Positions 33,521-42,935 of a stretch of 64,000 nucleotides of DNA are shown in pieces. Numbering within the stretch: position 1 is the stretch's first letter; the number at the start of each line of letters is the position of its first letter. The notes beneath the pieces were generated by a model, which was given only the letters and a program-made list of their open reading frames with translations, searched no databases and was not told the origin of the DNA. This DNA comes from Salinigranum salinum (GTDB lineage: Archaea > Halobacteriota > Halobacteria > Halobacteriales > Haloferacaceae). The stretch covers positions 1,488,001 through 1,552,000 of the forward strand of contig NZ_VTOJ01000002.1 of NCBI RefSeq assembly GCF_009176545.1, written 5' to 3'. The translations under genes were made by a program, and so were the position numbers.

Positions 33521-34465
33521 ATGAGAGTCGCCGTCTACGGACCCGGCGGCGTCGGGGGCTACGTCGGAGCACGGCTCGCACAGGCCGGCGTCGACGTCCA
33601 CCTGATCGGGCGTGGCGACCACCTCCGGGCACTGCGGGAGCACGGGCTGGAACTCCGGAGCGTCGCCGGCGACGCCCACGTCGACCTGCCCGCCACGGAC
33701 GACCCCGACGAGGTGGGCGCCTGCGACGTCGTCCTCTGCTGCGTGAAGTCGTTCGACACCGCCGACATCGCCGCCCGTCTCGCACCACTGCTGGGCGACG
33801 ACGGCTGTGTCGTCTCGCTCCAGAACGGCGTCGACAACGAGGACGTCCTCGCCGACGCGGTGGGGCGCGACCGCGTGCTGGGCGGCGTCGCGTACATCTT
33901 CTCGACCATCGCCGAGCCCGGGGTCGTCGAACACACGGGTGGGCCCACGAAGATCGTCTTCGGTGAGCTGGACGGCCGTCGGAGCGACCGCGCCGAGCGG
34001 CTCCTCGCGGCCTGTGAGCGGGCACCGGAACTGGCGGTCGAGTTGTCAGAGGCGATCGAGATCGACATCTGGGAGAAGGCGGCGTTCATCTGTGCGCAGG
34101 CGGGGCTGACGGCCACGACGCGACTCCCGCTCGGCGACGTCCGGGAGATCGACGAGTCGTGGAGGATGTACCGCCGGGTGATCGAGGAGGTGTGTGCGGT
34201 CGCCGACGCCCGCGGCGTGGACCTCCCCGGCGACACGGTCGACCGGTGGATGGACTTCGCCGCCGACCTGGAGGCGGACTCGTACTCGTCGCTCCACTAC
34301 GACCTGACGCACGACAAACCGATGGAGCTGGAGGGGTTACACGGTGCGGTGGTGCGGGCGGGCGACGAGGAGAAGGTGGACGTACCGATGACGGAGGCGA
34401 TCTACGCCCTGCTCAAGCCCTGGGCGGTGCGGAACGAACGGCTCGCGGAGGAAGGGACGAAGTGA
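33521..34465 (+). CDS. 2-dehydropantoate 2-reductase-like protein
   Basis: A 314-residue NADPH-dependent reductase of the ApbA/PanE family. The Rossmann motif YGPGGVGGYVGARLA is at the very N-terminus, with VVLCCVKSFDT and VSLQNGVDNE following, both typical of the family. The active-site Lys is in EIDIWEKAAFICAQAG. The C-terminal helical domain carries SSLHYDLTHDKPMELEGLHG, a close match to the ketopantoate-binding motif SSMxxDxxxxRxTEID. The annotated activity would be coenzyme A (pantothenate) synthesis, but haloarchaea often have several paralogues, so the substrate is not certain. The ATG at 33521 gives the minimal N-terminus before the glycine motif. Confidence 0.85.
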   Translation: MRVAVYGPGGVGGYVGARLAQAGVDVHLIGRGDHLRALREHGLELRSVAGDAHVDLPATDDPDEVGACDVVLCCVKSFDTADIAARLAPLLGDDGCVVSLQNGVDNEDVLADAVGRDRVLGGVAYIFSTIAEPGVVEHTGGPTKIVFGELDGRRSDRAERLLAACERAPELAVELSEAIEIDIWEKAAFICAQAGLTATTRLPLGDVREIDESWRMYRRVIEEVCAVADARGVDLPGDTVDRWMDFAADLEADSYSSLHYDLTHDKPMELEGLHGAVVRAGDEEKVDVPMTEAIYALLKPWAVRNERLAEEGTK

Positions 34466-34663
34466 CAACGGAGAAGGGTTCCGTCACTGGCAGCCGACCG
34501 CGACCGACCGAGCGAACGCGAGCGAGATGGCGTGGCTTCTCGTTCACCGGACGCTTCGCGCTGCTCGTCTCCGAACCGCCGCTCGCCTCGTTCGTGAATG
34601 CGAACTCGTGTCGAGCGGTTCGAGACCACCGGATGCCGTCGGGTGCCCACGAAAAGTGGCTCT

Positions 34664-35572
34664 CTAGACCCCGCGACCCTGCAGTTTCTCCTCTTCGGGC
34701 ATGTCGACGTTCGACTCGCCCTTCATGCCCTTCCCGATGTTCGTGGCGATCTCGGCCAGGGCCTCGGGATCGTCCCAGTTGTTGACCGCCTCGACGATGG
34801 CGCGGCCCATCGCCTCGGGGTTCTCCGCCCCGAAGATGCCGGAGCCGACGAAGATGCCGTCGCACTCGTGGTACATCATGAGCGCCGCGTCGGCCGGAGT
34901 AGCAATACCGCCGGCGGCGAAGTTCACGACGGGCAGCCGCCCCATCTCGGCGGTCTCGTGGACGAGGTCGGCGGGTGCCTCGTGCTCACGGGCCCACTTC
35001 TCGCGCTCGTCGTACTGCAGCCCCACGACCGAGCGGATCTGGTGTTTGATCGTGCGCTGGTGGGTGACGGCCTGGTTGACGTCGCCCGTGCCGGCCTCGC
35101 CCTTGGTTCGGATCATCGCCGCGCCCTCGTCGATGCGGCGCAGCGCTTCGGGGAGGTCGCGTGCGCCGCAGACGAACGGCGCGGTGAAGTCTCGCTTGTC
35201 GATGTGGTACTCGTTGTCCGCGGGCGTCAGGACTTCGCTCTCGTCGACCATGTCGACGCCGAGCGCCTCGAGGATCTGCGCCTCGGTGTAGTGGCCGATC
35301 CGGGCCTTGCCCATGACCGGGATCGAAACCGAATCGATGATCTCCGACACTTTCTCCGGGTCGGGCATCCGCGAGACGCCGCCCCGTTTGCGGATGTCGG
35401 CGGGGACCGCCTCCAGGGCCATGACCGCGACCGCGCCGGCCTCCTCGGCGATGCGAGCCTGTTCGGCGTTCACCACGTCCATGATGACGCCGCCCTTCTG
35501 CATCTGCGCGAACCCGCGCTTGACGAGATCGGTGCCCCGTCGGAGTTCCGCCAGGTCGGTCTCTTCAGCCAT
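34664..35572 (-). CDS. pdxS: Pyridoxal 5'-phosphate synthase subunit PdxS
   Basis: A 302-residue (beta/alpha)8-barrel that makes pyridoxal 5'-phosphate from ribose 5-phosphate, glyceraldehyde 3-phosphate and ammonia. The active-site lysines are present in [10 protein letters not shown] and [33 protein letters not shown] and [17 protein letters not shown] are near-identical to the family. The glutaminase partner PdxT is not in the window. ATG 35572 ([10 protein letters not shown]) is preferred, with a TATA box 27 nt upstream. Confidence 0.96.
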   Translation of the reverse strand: MAEETDLAELRRGTDLVKRGFAQMQKGGVIMDVVNAEQARIAEEAGAVAVMALEAVPADIRKRGGVSRMPDPEKVSEIIDSVSIPVMGKARIGHYTEAQILEALGVDMVDESEVLTPADNEYHIDKRDFTAPFVCGARDLPEALRRIDEGAAMIRTKGEAGTGDVNQAVTHQRTIKHQIRSVVGLQYDEREKWAREHEAPADLVHETAEMGRLPVVNFAAGGIATPADAALMMYHECDGIFVGSGIFGAENPEAMGRAIVEAVNNWDDPEALAEIATNIGKGMKGESNVDMPEEEKLQGRGV

Positions 35573-35593
35573 ACGCGACCCTTGGACCGGACG

Positions 35594-35602
35594 CACTTAA
35601 GC
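35594..35602 (-). promoter_or_regulatory. TATA box of pdxS
   Basis: Minus-strand GCTTAAGTG centred about 26 nt before the ATG at 35572. In the rest of the 324-bp gap (35573-35896) I see no gene. Confidence 0.6.
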
Positions 35603-35699
35603 CGTGCTTTCGGGCTTCGAACGGACGCAGTCAAGCGGTGCTTTCAGGCCGTCGAGACCGGTGAGACGACTGCCCGCCGACTCGCCGGTTCGGACGTAG

Positions 35700-35842
35700 T
35701 TTTATATGCGATCGAGCGGCCACACCGGCTCGTGACCTGACCGACATCCGGTGGGCGGTTCGCGACGCGACGGCACACCGTTCACCGACTCGGCTGTGGT
35801 CGTGCCGTCCGTTCGCTCACGCGGGCAGCCGTCGACGGCTGC
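35700..35842 (+). other. Orphan TATA-like box and 18-bp palindrome upstream of DUF1405
   Basis: A near-perfect TATA box TTTTATAT (35700-35707) is not followed by any credible gene. A perfect 18-bp palindrome GCAGCCGTCGACGGCTGC occupies 35825-35842, 55 bp before the next ATG. Together they suggest a small transcript or an operator, but function is unproven. Confidence 0.35.
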
Positions 35843-35896
35843 GCCGCACCCGCACGGGACCGCCATCGCTTTGTCACCCCCTTCCTTTCGGGGAGT

Positions 35897-36613
35897 ATGG
35901 CCACGGCTCGACGTCGCCTCTCGGAACTGTTCGACGGCGACGGCCTCCCCGGTGCGTCCGATCTCCCCCGGTGGCTCGCTCCGCTCCCCCGGCCGATCGA
36001 GAATCTCGGGCTCAACCTCGTCCCCCTCGTCGTCGTCACGAACCTCGTCGGAACCGCGTTCGGCTTCTGGTACTACGGCTTCCAGTTCTCCATCGAACCC
36101 GTCGTGATGTGGCCGTTCGTCCCCGACTCGCCCGTCGCGACGCTGTTCATCGCGCTCGCGTTCGGCGCGTGGTATCTCGGCCGGTCCAACGAGTACCTCA
36201 ACGCCCTCGCCTTCTTCGGCTGTCTCAAACTCGGCGCGTGGACGCCGTTCGTGCTCCTCGCGTTCAGGGAGGACTTCTCCTATCTCCACCCGGCGATGTA
36301 CAACTTCCTCTTCTGGAGCCACCTCGCGATGGTGGTCGAGGCGTTCGTCATCCACCGCTTCTCGGGCTTCCCGATCCGGGCGGTGCTCGTCGCCGTCGTC
36401 TGGTACGGCTTCAACGACCTCGTCGACTACTTCGTCCCCCTCGTTGGAGGGCCACACCACACCCTCATTCCCGCCGAACCCATCGTCGACGGCGTCGTCC
36501 AGCACGTCAGTCCGGCACACGAACTCGCCGCCGCCGGGGCAGTCGTGCTGACGCTCGCCGCGACGTTCCTCGCGCTGTCGACGCGGGTGAAACAGCTCGA
36601 AGCGGTGCAGTAG
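35897..36613 (+). CDS. DUF1405 membrane protein
   Basis: A 238-residue integral membrane protein of the DUF1405 family, with about six or seven hydrophobic segments. Motifs include FGFWYYGFQF, MWPFVPDSPV, LAFFGCLKLGAWTPF, and the long MYNFLFWSHLAMVVEAF helix. The C-terminal LTLAATFLALSTRV helix is followed by a short cytoplasmic tail. Function unknown; the family occurs in archaea and Firmicutes. The CTTTGTC box (35870-35876) about 26 nt upstream is a weak promoter candidate. Confidence 0.85.
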   Translation: MATARRRLSELFDGDGLPGASDLPRWLAPLPRPIENLGLNLVPLVVVTNLVGTAFGFWYYGFQFSIEPVVMWPFVPDSPVATLFIALAFGAWYLGRSNEYLNALAFFGCLKLGAWTPFVLLAFREDFSYLHPAMYNFLFWSHLAMVVEAFVIHRFSGFPIRAVLVAVVWYGFNDLVDYFVPLVGGPHHTLIPAEPIVDGVVQHVSPAHELAAAGAVVLTLAATFLALSTRVKQLEAVQ

Positions 36614-36874
36614 CCGGCGTGACCGCGAGGCCTGGAGGCACGCCGTTCGGTGGTTAGCACTCGCGTCGACCCAGCGTGACACGGCACTCGGGCGACGGTT
36701 CGACCGTGAGACCCGTACTGCTGGGGACGTTTTCGGGCGAAGTCCGCAGGGAGACCCAGCGGACGCTGAGCGAGTTCAGCTGAGTGGAGGCGTCCGACGG
36801 CCGTCGTACCCGCACGGTGAGCGGTCGGTCGTGACTGGTCGTCCTTCGTCGTGGTACCCCACCGGTCACCTGAC

Positions 36875-36884
36875 GGTTTATGTC
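36875..36884 (+). promoter_or_regulatory. TATA box of the enolase-like gene
   Basis: GGTTTATGTC centred 27 nt before the ATG at 36906. The 292-bp gap from 36614 otherwise shows nothing. Confidence 0.6.
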
Positions 36885-36905
36885 CGCACCGGTGATACCA
36901 CTGGT

Positions 36906-37973
36906 ATGGACTCCGAGTTCTCGCACGTCGCCGACCTGCCCCTCACCATCGACAGCGTCGACATCACGCAGCAGGAACGCGACACCTCCAGCGGCTTCGT
37001 CCGCAAATCGACCACGTTCGCCCTCTCCGGCGACGGCGAGACGGGTCGCGGCGAGGACGTCACCTACGACACGGAGGACCACGACGCCCTCGCCGAGGGG
37101 TGGGGTGGGTCCGACACGGACGAGGCGTACGACCTCGCCGGCGAGTACACGTTCACCGAGTTCTCGGCGCGACTCGACGAGATCGACCTCTTCCCGGGGA
37201 AGGAGCCGGAGCGAGACACGGCCCACCACTACCGCCGGTGGGGACTGGAGTCGGCGGGACTGGATCTCGCGCTCCGACAGGCCGGTGAGAGCCTCGGCTC
37301 CGTGCTCGGGCGGACGTACGACCCGGTCCGGTTCGTCGCCTCCACCCGGCTGGGCGATCCACCGTCGACAGCGCGCGTCGAGACGCTCCTCGACCGTGTC
37401 CCCGACGCCGAGTTCAAACTCGATCCGACGGCCGAGTGGACGGCCGAGATCGTCGACGACCTCGCGGCGACCGGCGCGGTCAGGATCCTCGACATCAAGG
37501 GCCAGTACAAGGGGACCGAGGTCGATCAGGAGCCGGACGCGGCACTGTACGAACTCGTCTTCGAGGGGTTCCCCGACGCGGTCGTGGAGGATCCGGCGCT
37601 CGTACCCGAGACGGAGGCGCTCGTCGCGGCCAACCGTGATCGGATCTCGTGGGACGTCCCCATCACGGGCGTGGACTCCATCGGAGAACTGCCCTTCCCG
37701 CCGCGGTGGCTGAACGTCAAACCGTCGCGGTTCGGCACGGTCGAGTCGCTGTTCGAGACGCTCGCGTACGCCGACGACCACGGGGTGCAGCTGTACGGCG
37801 GCGGGCAGTTCGAGCTCGACGTCGGCCGTGGACAGATCCAGGCGCTGGCGTCGCTGTTCTACCCCGACGGCCCGAACGACGTCGCTCCGGGCGTCTACAA
37901 CGATCCGGAAGTCCCCGAAGACCTCCCAACGAGCCCGCTCGAACCCGGCGAGCCGGTCGGTCTCGGGTTCTGA
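36906..37973 (+). CDS. Enolase-superfamily-like protein
   Basis: A 355-residue soluble protein resembling the enolase superfamily (mandelate racemase/muconate lactonising fold). The N-terminal alpha+beta cap contains DTAHHYRRWGLESAGLDLAL. In the barrel half, the positions normally carrying the acid/base Lys and the Mg2+-binding Asp/Glu can be followed as EFKLDP, RILDIKGQYKG, WDVPITG and LNVKPSRFGTVESL; QLYGGGQFELDVGRGQIQAL matches the closing segment. Not all three metal ligands are clearly recognisable, so activity may be altered. I know haloarchaeal homologues annotated only as 'enolase-like'. It is convergent with the disrupted gene that follows. Confidence 0.7.
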   Translation: MDSEFSHVADLPLTIDSVDITQQERDTSSGFVRKSTTFALSGDGETGRGEDVTYDTEDHDALAEGWGGSDTDEAYDLAGEYTFTEFSARLDEIDLFPGKEPERDTAHHYRRWGLESAGLDLALRQAGESLGSVLGRTYDPVRFVASTRLGDPPSTARVETLLDRVPDAEFKLDPTAEWTAEIVDDLAATGAVRILDIKGQYKGTEVDQEPDAALYELVFEGFPDAVVEDPALVPETEALVAANRDRISWDVPITGVDSIGELPFPPRWLNVKPSRFGTVESLFETLAYADDHGVQLYGGGQFELDVGRGQIQALASLFYPDGPNDVAPGVYNDPEVPEDLPTSPLEPGEPVGLGF

Positions 37974-37987
37974 GTCGGGACGGGAGG

Positions 37988-38880
37988 TCAGCCGTTCAGG
38001 GTTCGGTCGACGTAGAACTCCATCTTCGAGTACAGGTGCCACTGTGAGAGGAAACGCGTAGAGAGACGGGCGAAGACGTCCATGAACGCGACCGAGACGA
38101 ACACCAGTCCGACGAGCACCGGGAGAGTCCGGACCGGAACCGGGACGGGAAACACGTCGAGGACGACTCCGAGCGCCCGATTCAGCCCGCCGGTCGCGAG
38201 GAGCACCAGGTAGTACACCGACAGCAGTTCGGAGACGATCAACATGTTCTTGGAGAACTCGAACAGTGCCTGCATCCGAAACGCTCGCGAGTGCGCCGTC
38301 GTCTCCAGATACGACAGCACCGACAGCCACACCGTGTGGTAGCTCCGTCGCGACAGGCGACCCGGCAGCCCGAACTCCCGTCGGCAGAGGGTCAACACCT
38401 CGTGATCGAAGTACTCGGGATCGACTGCCCCCTCCGGTTGCCCGGCGACGTCGCGCTCGCCGGAGGCCCGGAACCGGTCGAGCAACCCCAGCGGTGTCGT
38501 CGGGCTTCGGGTCGACGATGGCGACTCGCGCCTCTGTGCCTCGAACAGGTCCTGCGGGAATGAGTGTCCCTCGTACGCGGCGTCCATAGAGCGGAGGACG
38601 TGCGGGCTGAACACCGTGTCGAGGCCAGCCGTCGAGAGGAGCGTCCGAAACCGCGTCCGTACACCCACGAATCACGACTGCTCTTCGAGGCCGGACAGCA
38701 CCATGCCGACGACGAACGCGAACATCCCGACGAGCGTGAGGTCGACGAGCGACGCCGTGGCGAGGAGGCTCGTTTCGACATCGACTGCGGCCACGACTCC
38801 CGCGACGAGGAGAGCCCCAGGAACGAGGTAACCGAAGACGTCGATCAGGTTCAGATCGACAGTGGTGTGCCGTTTGCCAT
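37988..38880 (-). pseudogene. Disrupted membrane-protein gene (in-frame TGA and 5' frameshift)
   Basis: The downstream part (37988-38668, GTG start) encodes 226 residues with two helices near its end (LSVYYLVLLATGGLN and TLPVLVGLVFVSVAFMDVFA). Directly upstream, in the same frame, an in-frame TGA (38672-38674) and one sense codon separate it from about 64 further codons. These encode a two-helix N-terminus: DLNLIDVFGYLVPGALLVAG, then VGMFAFVVGMVLSGLEEQ. That part lacks a start codon in frame; the likely ATG at 38880 (MANGTPLSI) is two bases out of phase and hits a stop after nine codons. The whole looks like one ancestral gene of about 295 codons inactivated by two lesions. Alternatives are sequencing errors or two overlapping genes. 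Confidence 0.65.
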
Positions 38881-38959
38881 GATCTGTTCATACAATTGAC
38901 AGGCAGAAAACGGTTGTTCGCGGCGACGGATACGTTCCGAAACGTGGACTGTCTGGTTC

Positions 38960-39901
<942 letters not shown>

Positions 39902-39935
39902 ACGCTACCGTTCGTCGGGGTGATTATGAATCCCG

Positions 39936-40193
39936 TCACGTGACGTCCCGCTCGACTACGCGGGAGGTGCCGTCGAGAACACGCTCGGCGCGAGGAGGCG
40001 CGTCGACACTCGGTGCCGGATGTCGAGATCGAACGGTGGGCTCCCGTTCTTCGTCCGCGTCTTCGTGCTCGCCACGTGCGACAACCTGGTCGAGTTCCGC
40101 GGACAGGGGCCGACCGTCGTCAGTCCGGGCCCCATCAGAAGAATCCAATTTAATATTTATCTCGACATCCGGGACGTCGTATTCAGAAATCAT
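39936..40193 (-). CDS. Doubtful small acidic protein
   Basis: An 85-codon frame starting MISEYDVPDVEINIKLDSSD. The N-terminal half is acidic and plausible as protein, and its DNA is AT-richer than the surroundings. The C-terminal half is Arg/Pro-rich and uncharacteristic. No family is recognised and the promoter is unclear. It may be a remnant or a chance frame. Confidence 0.3.
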   Translation of the reverse strand: MISEYDVPDVEINIKLDSSDGARTDDGRPLSAELDQVVARGEHEDADEEREPTVRSRHPAPSVDAPPRAERVLDGTSRVVERDVT

Positions 40194-40931
40194 GTGCGCG
40201 GTAACGTATCAGTACCGTATTTCGACGCTCTCTGCCACTCGAACGCCGATCTGATCTGTAGATGGTGTCTGAACGAGGAAGGGAGTTACGAAGGACCTCA
40301 GATATTCAAATCGATAATAGAGGAGAAACTATATCATCGTCGTCGTCATCGTCGTCACCGTCGAAGGCGTGTCGACCCGGCGCGCGGGACGGAGCGATCC
40401 GAACGCCGGGGAGCGGTGGCAGCCGGGGTGACGACGACCCTCTAATCCGGTCGGGGTGGTGGTCGGGCGTCGGACGGGCAGGCAACTCCGTTCGGGTGGA
40501 TGCTCGGTGTCGGGCTGTTCGGCCCAGGGGCGTACCCCGACGACGACCGAACAAGTGGTGCCGAGCTCGGAACCGGGGATCGGCCCCGGTTCTCTCGCGT
40601 GTGACCGGACACGAACACCGAACTGCGCGACTCGTTCCGTTCTGCTGGCTGTGTCGTGCGGAGAGACGACGGTCTCGATCGGCCACGGACCGACGGCGAC
40701 CGCGACTCCGCGAGGGCTGTCGGAGACGGCGACCAGTCGACGCGTTCGTCGTGTGCGATCCGAACGGGTGTCGAGGAGGTCCGAATCGAGTCACGAGAGG
40801 CCCTGTTCCACGTTCCTCCCCCGCTCTGTCGCTCCGTCAGTCGCTCCGGTTCGCTCGGTCGCTTTTGTCTCAAGCGGTGTGGGCTCGGGACGGGACCGGG
40901 CTAGCGCGTGCCACTCGCTCCGGTCGTCGCC
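40194..40931. other. 738-bp gene-poor region with trinucleotide repeat
   Basis: No frame on either strand has a recognisable protein or start here; the longest ones are Ser/Pro/Arg-rich and look non-coding. The left part (40194-40360) is clearly richer in A and T than the window average. It ends in a TCN-type trinucleotide run (about 40334-40363). It could be a decayed insertion or hold an RNA gene. Confidence 0.45.
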
Positions 40932-41507
40932 TCAGTCGTGTGCCGCCAGCGCCGCCACCACCGCGTCGGTCGTCGCGACGGTCGCGAACTCCCCCGACAG
41001 CTGTGCCAGCGCCGTGCGGTGGATCGTCTCCGCGTCGAACTGCTCTCCCTCGAACGCGCGGTCGAACGTGGCTGTCGCGTCCGAAACCACCACGGACGAG
41101 AAGCCGAGGTTCTCGGCCATCCGGGTCGTCGTCGACACGCAGTGATCCGTCGTGAGGCCGACGACGACGAGCGTCTCGTACCCCTGCTCGCGGAGCCACT
41201 GTTCGAGGCCGGTCCCGACGAAGGCACTGTTGACGCGTTTCTCGTACCTCTGTTCGCCCTCGCGTGGCTCGAAATCGGGCATCCACGCGAAGCCCGGACG
41301 GTCGCCGCGTAGCGGCGAGTCCTCCTCTGTCGAGTCGTGTCGGACGTGGACGACGGGCATCCCCCGCGAGCGCCAGGCGTCGAGGAGCCGTGCGGCGTGG
41401 GCCTCGGCCTCGGGGTTGTTCCGCTCGCCCCAGCGGGGGTCGTCGAAGCCCGTCTGGAGGTCGACGAGGAGCAGGGCGGCGTCGGTAGGGAGCGAGAAGT
41501 CTGTCAT
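40932..41507 (-). CDS. Isochorismatase-like cysteine hydrolase
   Basis: A 191-residue hydrolase of the isochorismatase superfamily. The catalytic triad is present: Asp16 ([11 protein letters not shown]), Lys90 ([10 protein letters not shown]) and Cys123 (TTDHCVSTT). The cis-peptide-type [10 protein letters not shown] motif is intact. The substrate may be nicotinamide, an amide or isochorismate; the sequence does not decide. It starts 9 bp after the stop of the YqcI/YcgG gene, so the two form an operon. Confidence 0.85.
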   Translation of the reverse strand: MTDFSLPTDAALLLVDLQTGFDDPRWGERNNPEAEAHAARLLDAWRSRGMPVVHVRHDSTEEDSPLRGDRPGFAWMPDFEPREGEQRYEKRVNSAFVGTGLEQWLREQGYETLVVVGLTTDHCVSTTTRMAENLGFSSVVVSDATATFDRAFEGEQFDAETIHRTALAQLSGEFATVATTDAVVAALAAHD

Positions 41508-41516
41508 GGAGACGAC

Positions 41517-42338
41517 TCAGTCCGCTCCGACGCCGACCGCCGGACCGGGATCAAACGGCGAGTCGACCGCCTTGGGATGGTCGCGGCTGATCCGGAGCGG
41601 ACACGCGTCGGGGAACTGCGACTCGTCGGCCGAGAGCATGTACTGGACCCACTCGCGGTCGCCCGCGACGCCCCAGTCGCCGAGGTCGGCGTGGGGGCAG
41701 ACGCCGTCGTACGCCTCCAGCCTGTCGTGGATCACCTCGCGGGCGCTCGCTCCCGCCTCAGTGTCGTGGGTGATGCCGTCGAACAGCCGCCGCGGCTGGA
41801 ACGTGATCTCCAGTCCGACGGGGCAGTACCGGCTCCGGCGCTCGTCGTAGAAGGGCGCTCTGCAGGTGGGGAAGATCGGTTCGCCGCCGAAGCAGAACTC
41901 CCAGTAGGCGTCGTCCGGGTCGGTCGGGATGTCGTCAGGCCACGGGTCGGGGTCGTGAACGTGGAGGAACTGCAGGACGTGCCAGAGCCGTTCGTGGTAG
42001 TCGCGTTCGGTCGTGGCTCCGTCGGGCCGGAAGAAGACGACGAACGACGACTTGGGCGCGTGGTCGTCGGAGACGGCGAGATACTCGAGGAGCGTGTCGC
42101 GGAAGGTGAGGAGGGCGTCCTTGTCCGTGGTCGACGACACCGTGGTGTAGAGCGGCCACCCCTTCTCGACCGACTCGACCCCGAAGAAACACGGGAAGGG
42201 CGACCCGTTGCGCTCGCCCAGCAGTCCCTCCCGGAAGGAGGTCCAGTGCGCGGTGACCCAGTCGGGGGCCTCGCCGCTGGACACGCGGCGAGCGAGCGTC
42301 TCCTGATCGAGGAGCGCGGAGAAGCCCGGTTCGTTCAT
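41517..42338 (-). CDS. YqcI/YcgG-family protein
   Basis: A 273-residue soluble protein. Conserved motifs of the YqcI/YcgG family are visible: FPCFFGVESVEKGWPLYTTV near residue 50, FVVFFRPDGAT, YWEFCFGGEPIFPTCRAPFY and ERRSRYCPVGLEITFQPRRL. Several Cys and His residues are placed as if for metal binding. The biochemical role is unknown. It is the first gene of a two-gene operon with the isochorismatase-like hydrolase. Confidence 0.8.
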   Translation of the reverse strand: MNEPGFSALLDQETLARRVSSGEAPDWVTAHWTSFREGLLGERNGSPFPCFFGVESVEKGWPLYTTVSSTTDKDALLTFRDTLLEYLAVSDDHAPKSSFVVFFRPDGATTERDYHERLWHVLQFLHVHDPDPWPDDIPTDPDDAYWEFCFGGEPIFPTCRAPFYDERRSRYCPVGLEITFQPRRLFDGITHDTEAGASAREVIHDRLEAYDGVCPHADLGDWGVAGDREWVQYMLSADESQFPDACPLRISRDHPKAVDSPFDPGPAVGVGAD

Positions 42339-42460
42339 GTCCCTTACTACGGCCCGACGGGCAAATGCACTTCGAACGCGCTTCGAACGGAATAGGGATC
42401 TCGCCGAACACGCGTGCGATTCGTCCCACGATTCGGGCGGGTGTTCGGAGCCGACCGGCG

Positions 42461-42859
42461 TCAGGCGCTGCTGAAGACGCGCTCGGGTCGGATCTCGAGG
42501 ATGACGCGCTCGCTCTGGATGGGGTTCGGATACTCGTCCTCGCCCATGTACCGCCTCGTCAGTTCGTCGATCTGCTCGCGGGCACCCTCGGTCGTGATCT
42601 GGTCGACGTCGCCGAACACCGAGAGGAACCGGTAGGGGTTGTCCGGATCGACCATGCTGACTCCCACCTTGGGGTTGGCCTCGACGTTCTTCGTCTTGCG
42701 CCGCTCGCGCTCGGTGTTCACCATCAGGCGGTTCGTCTCCGGGTCGTAGTCGACCCAGACGGGCGTGACGTGGGGATACCCCGTCGGGGTCATCGTCGCG
42801 AAGTGCGCGAACGTAGCCTTCTCGAACAGGTCGTGGATGTCCTCGGGGATCATCGCCAT
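42461..42859 (-). CDS. PPOX-class flavin/F420-binding protein
   Basis: A 132-residue split beta-barrel protein of the pyridoxamine-phosphate-oxidase class. AHFATMTPTGYPHVTPVWVD is the family signature, followed by NRLMVNTERERRKTKNVEAN and VSMVDPDNPYRFLSVFGDV. Such proteins bind FMN or F420 as dimers; the short length and haloarchaeal origin suggest F420-dependent reduction, which is inference. The start is placed at MAMIPEDIHD (42859); the next ATG (42853) is equally possible. Confidence 0.85.
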   Translation of the reverse strand: MAMIPEDIHDLFEKATFAHFATMTPTGYPHVTPVWVDYDPETNRLMVNTERERRKTKNVEANPKVGVSMVDPDNPYRFLSVFGDVDQITTEGAREQIDELTRRYMGEDEYPNPIQSERVILEIRPERVFSSA

Positions 42860-42935
42860 GGGACGTGCACGACGGGTGGGCGCTTCTACCTGCCGGCTGG
42901 ACCGGACGCGAGCGGCGAGGGAGTCGGGTGACGAC

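Noticed and set aside
40442..40873. A 143-residue minus-strand frame in the gene-poor region
   Set aside because: Ser/Pro/Arg-rich composition, no promoter and no recognisable fold.
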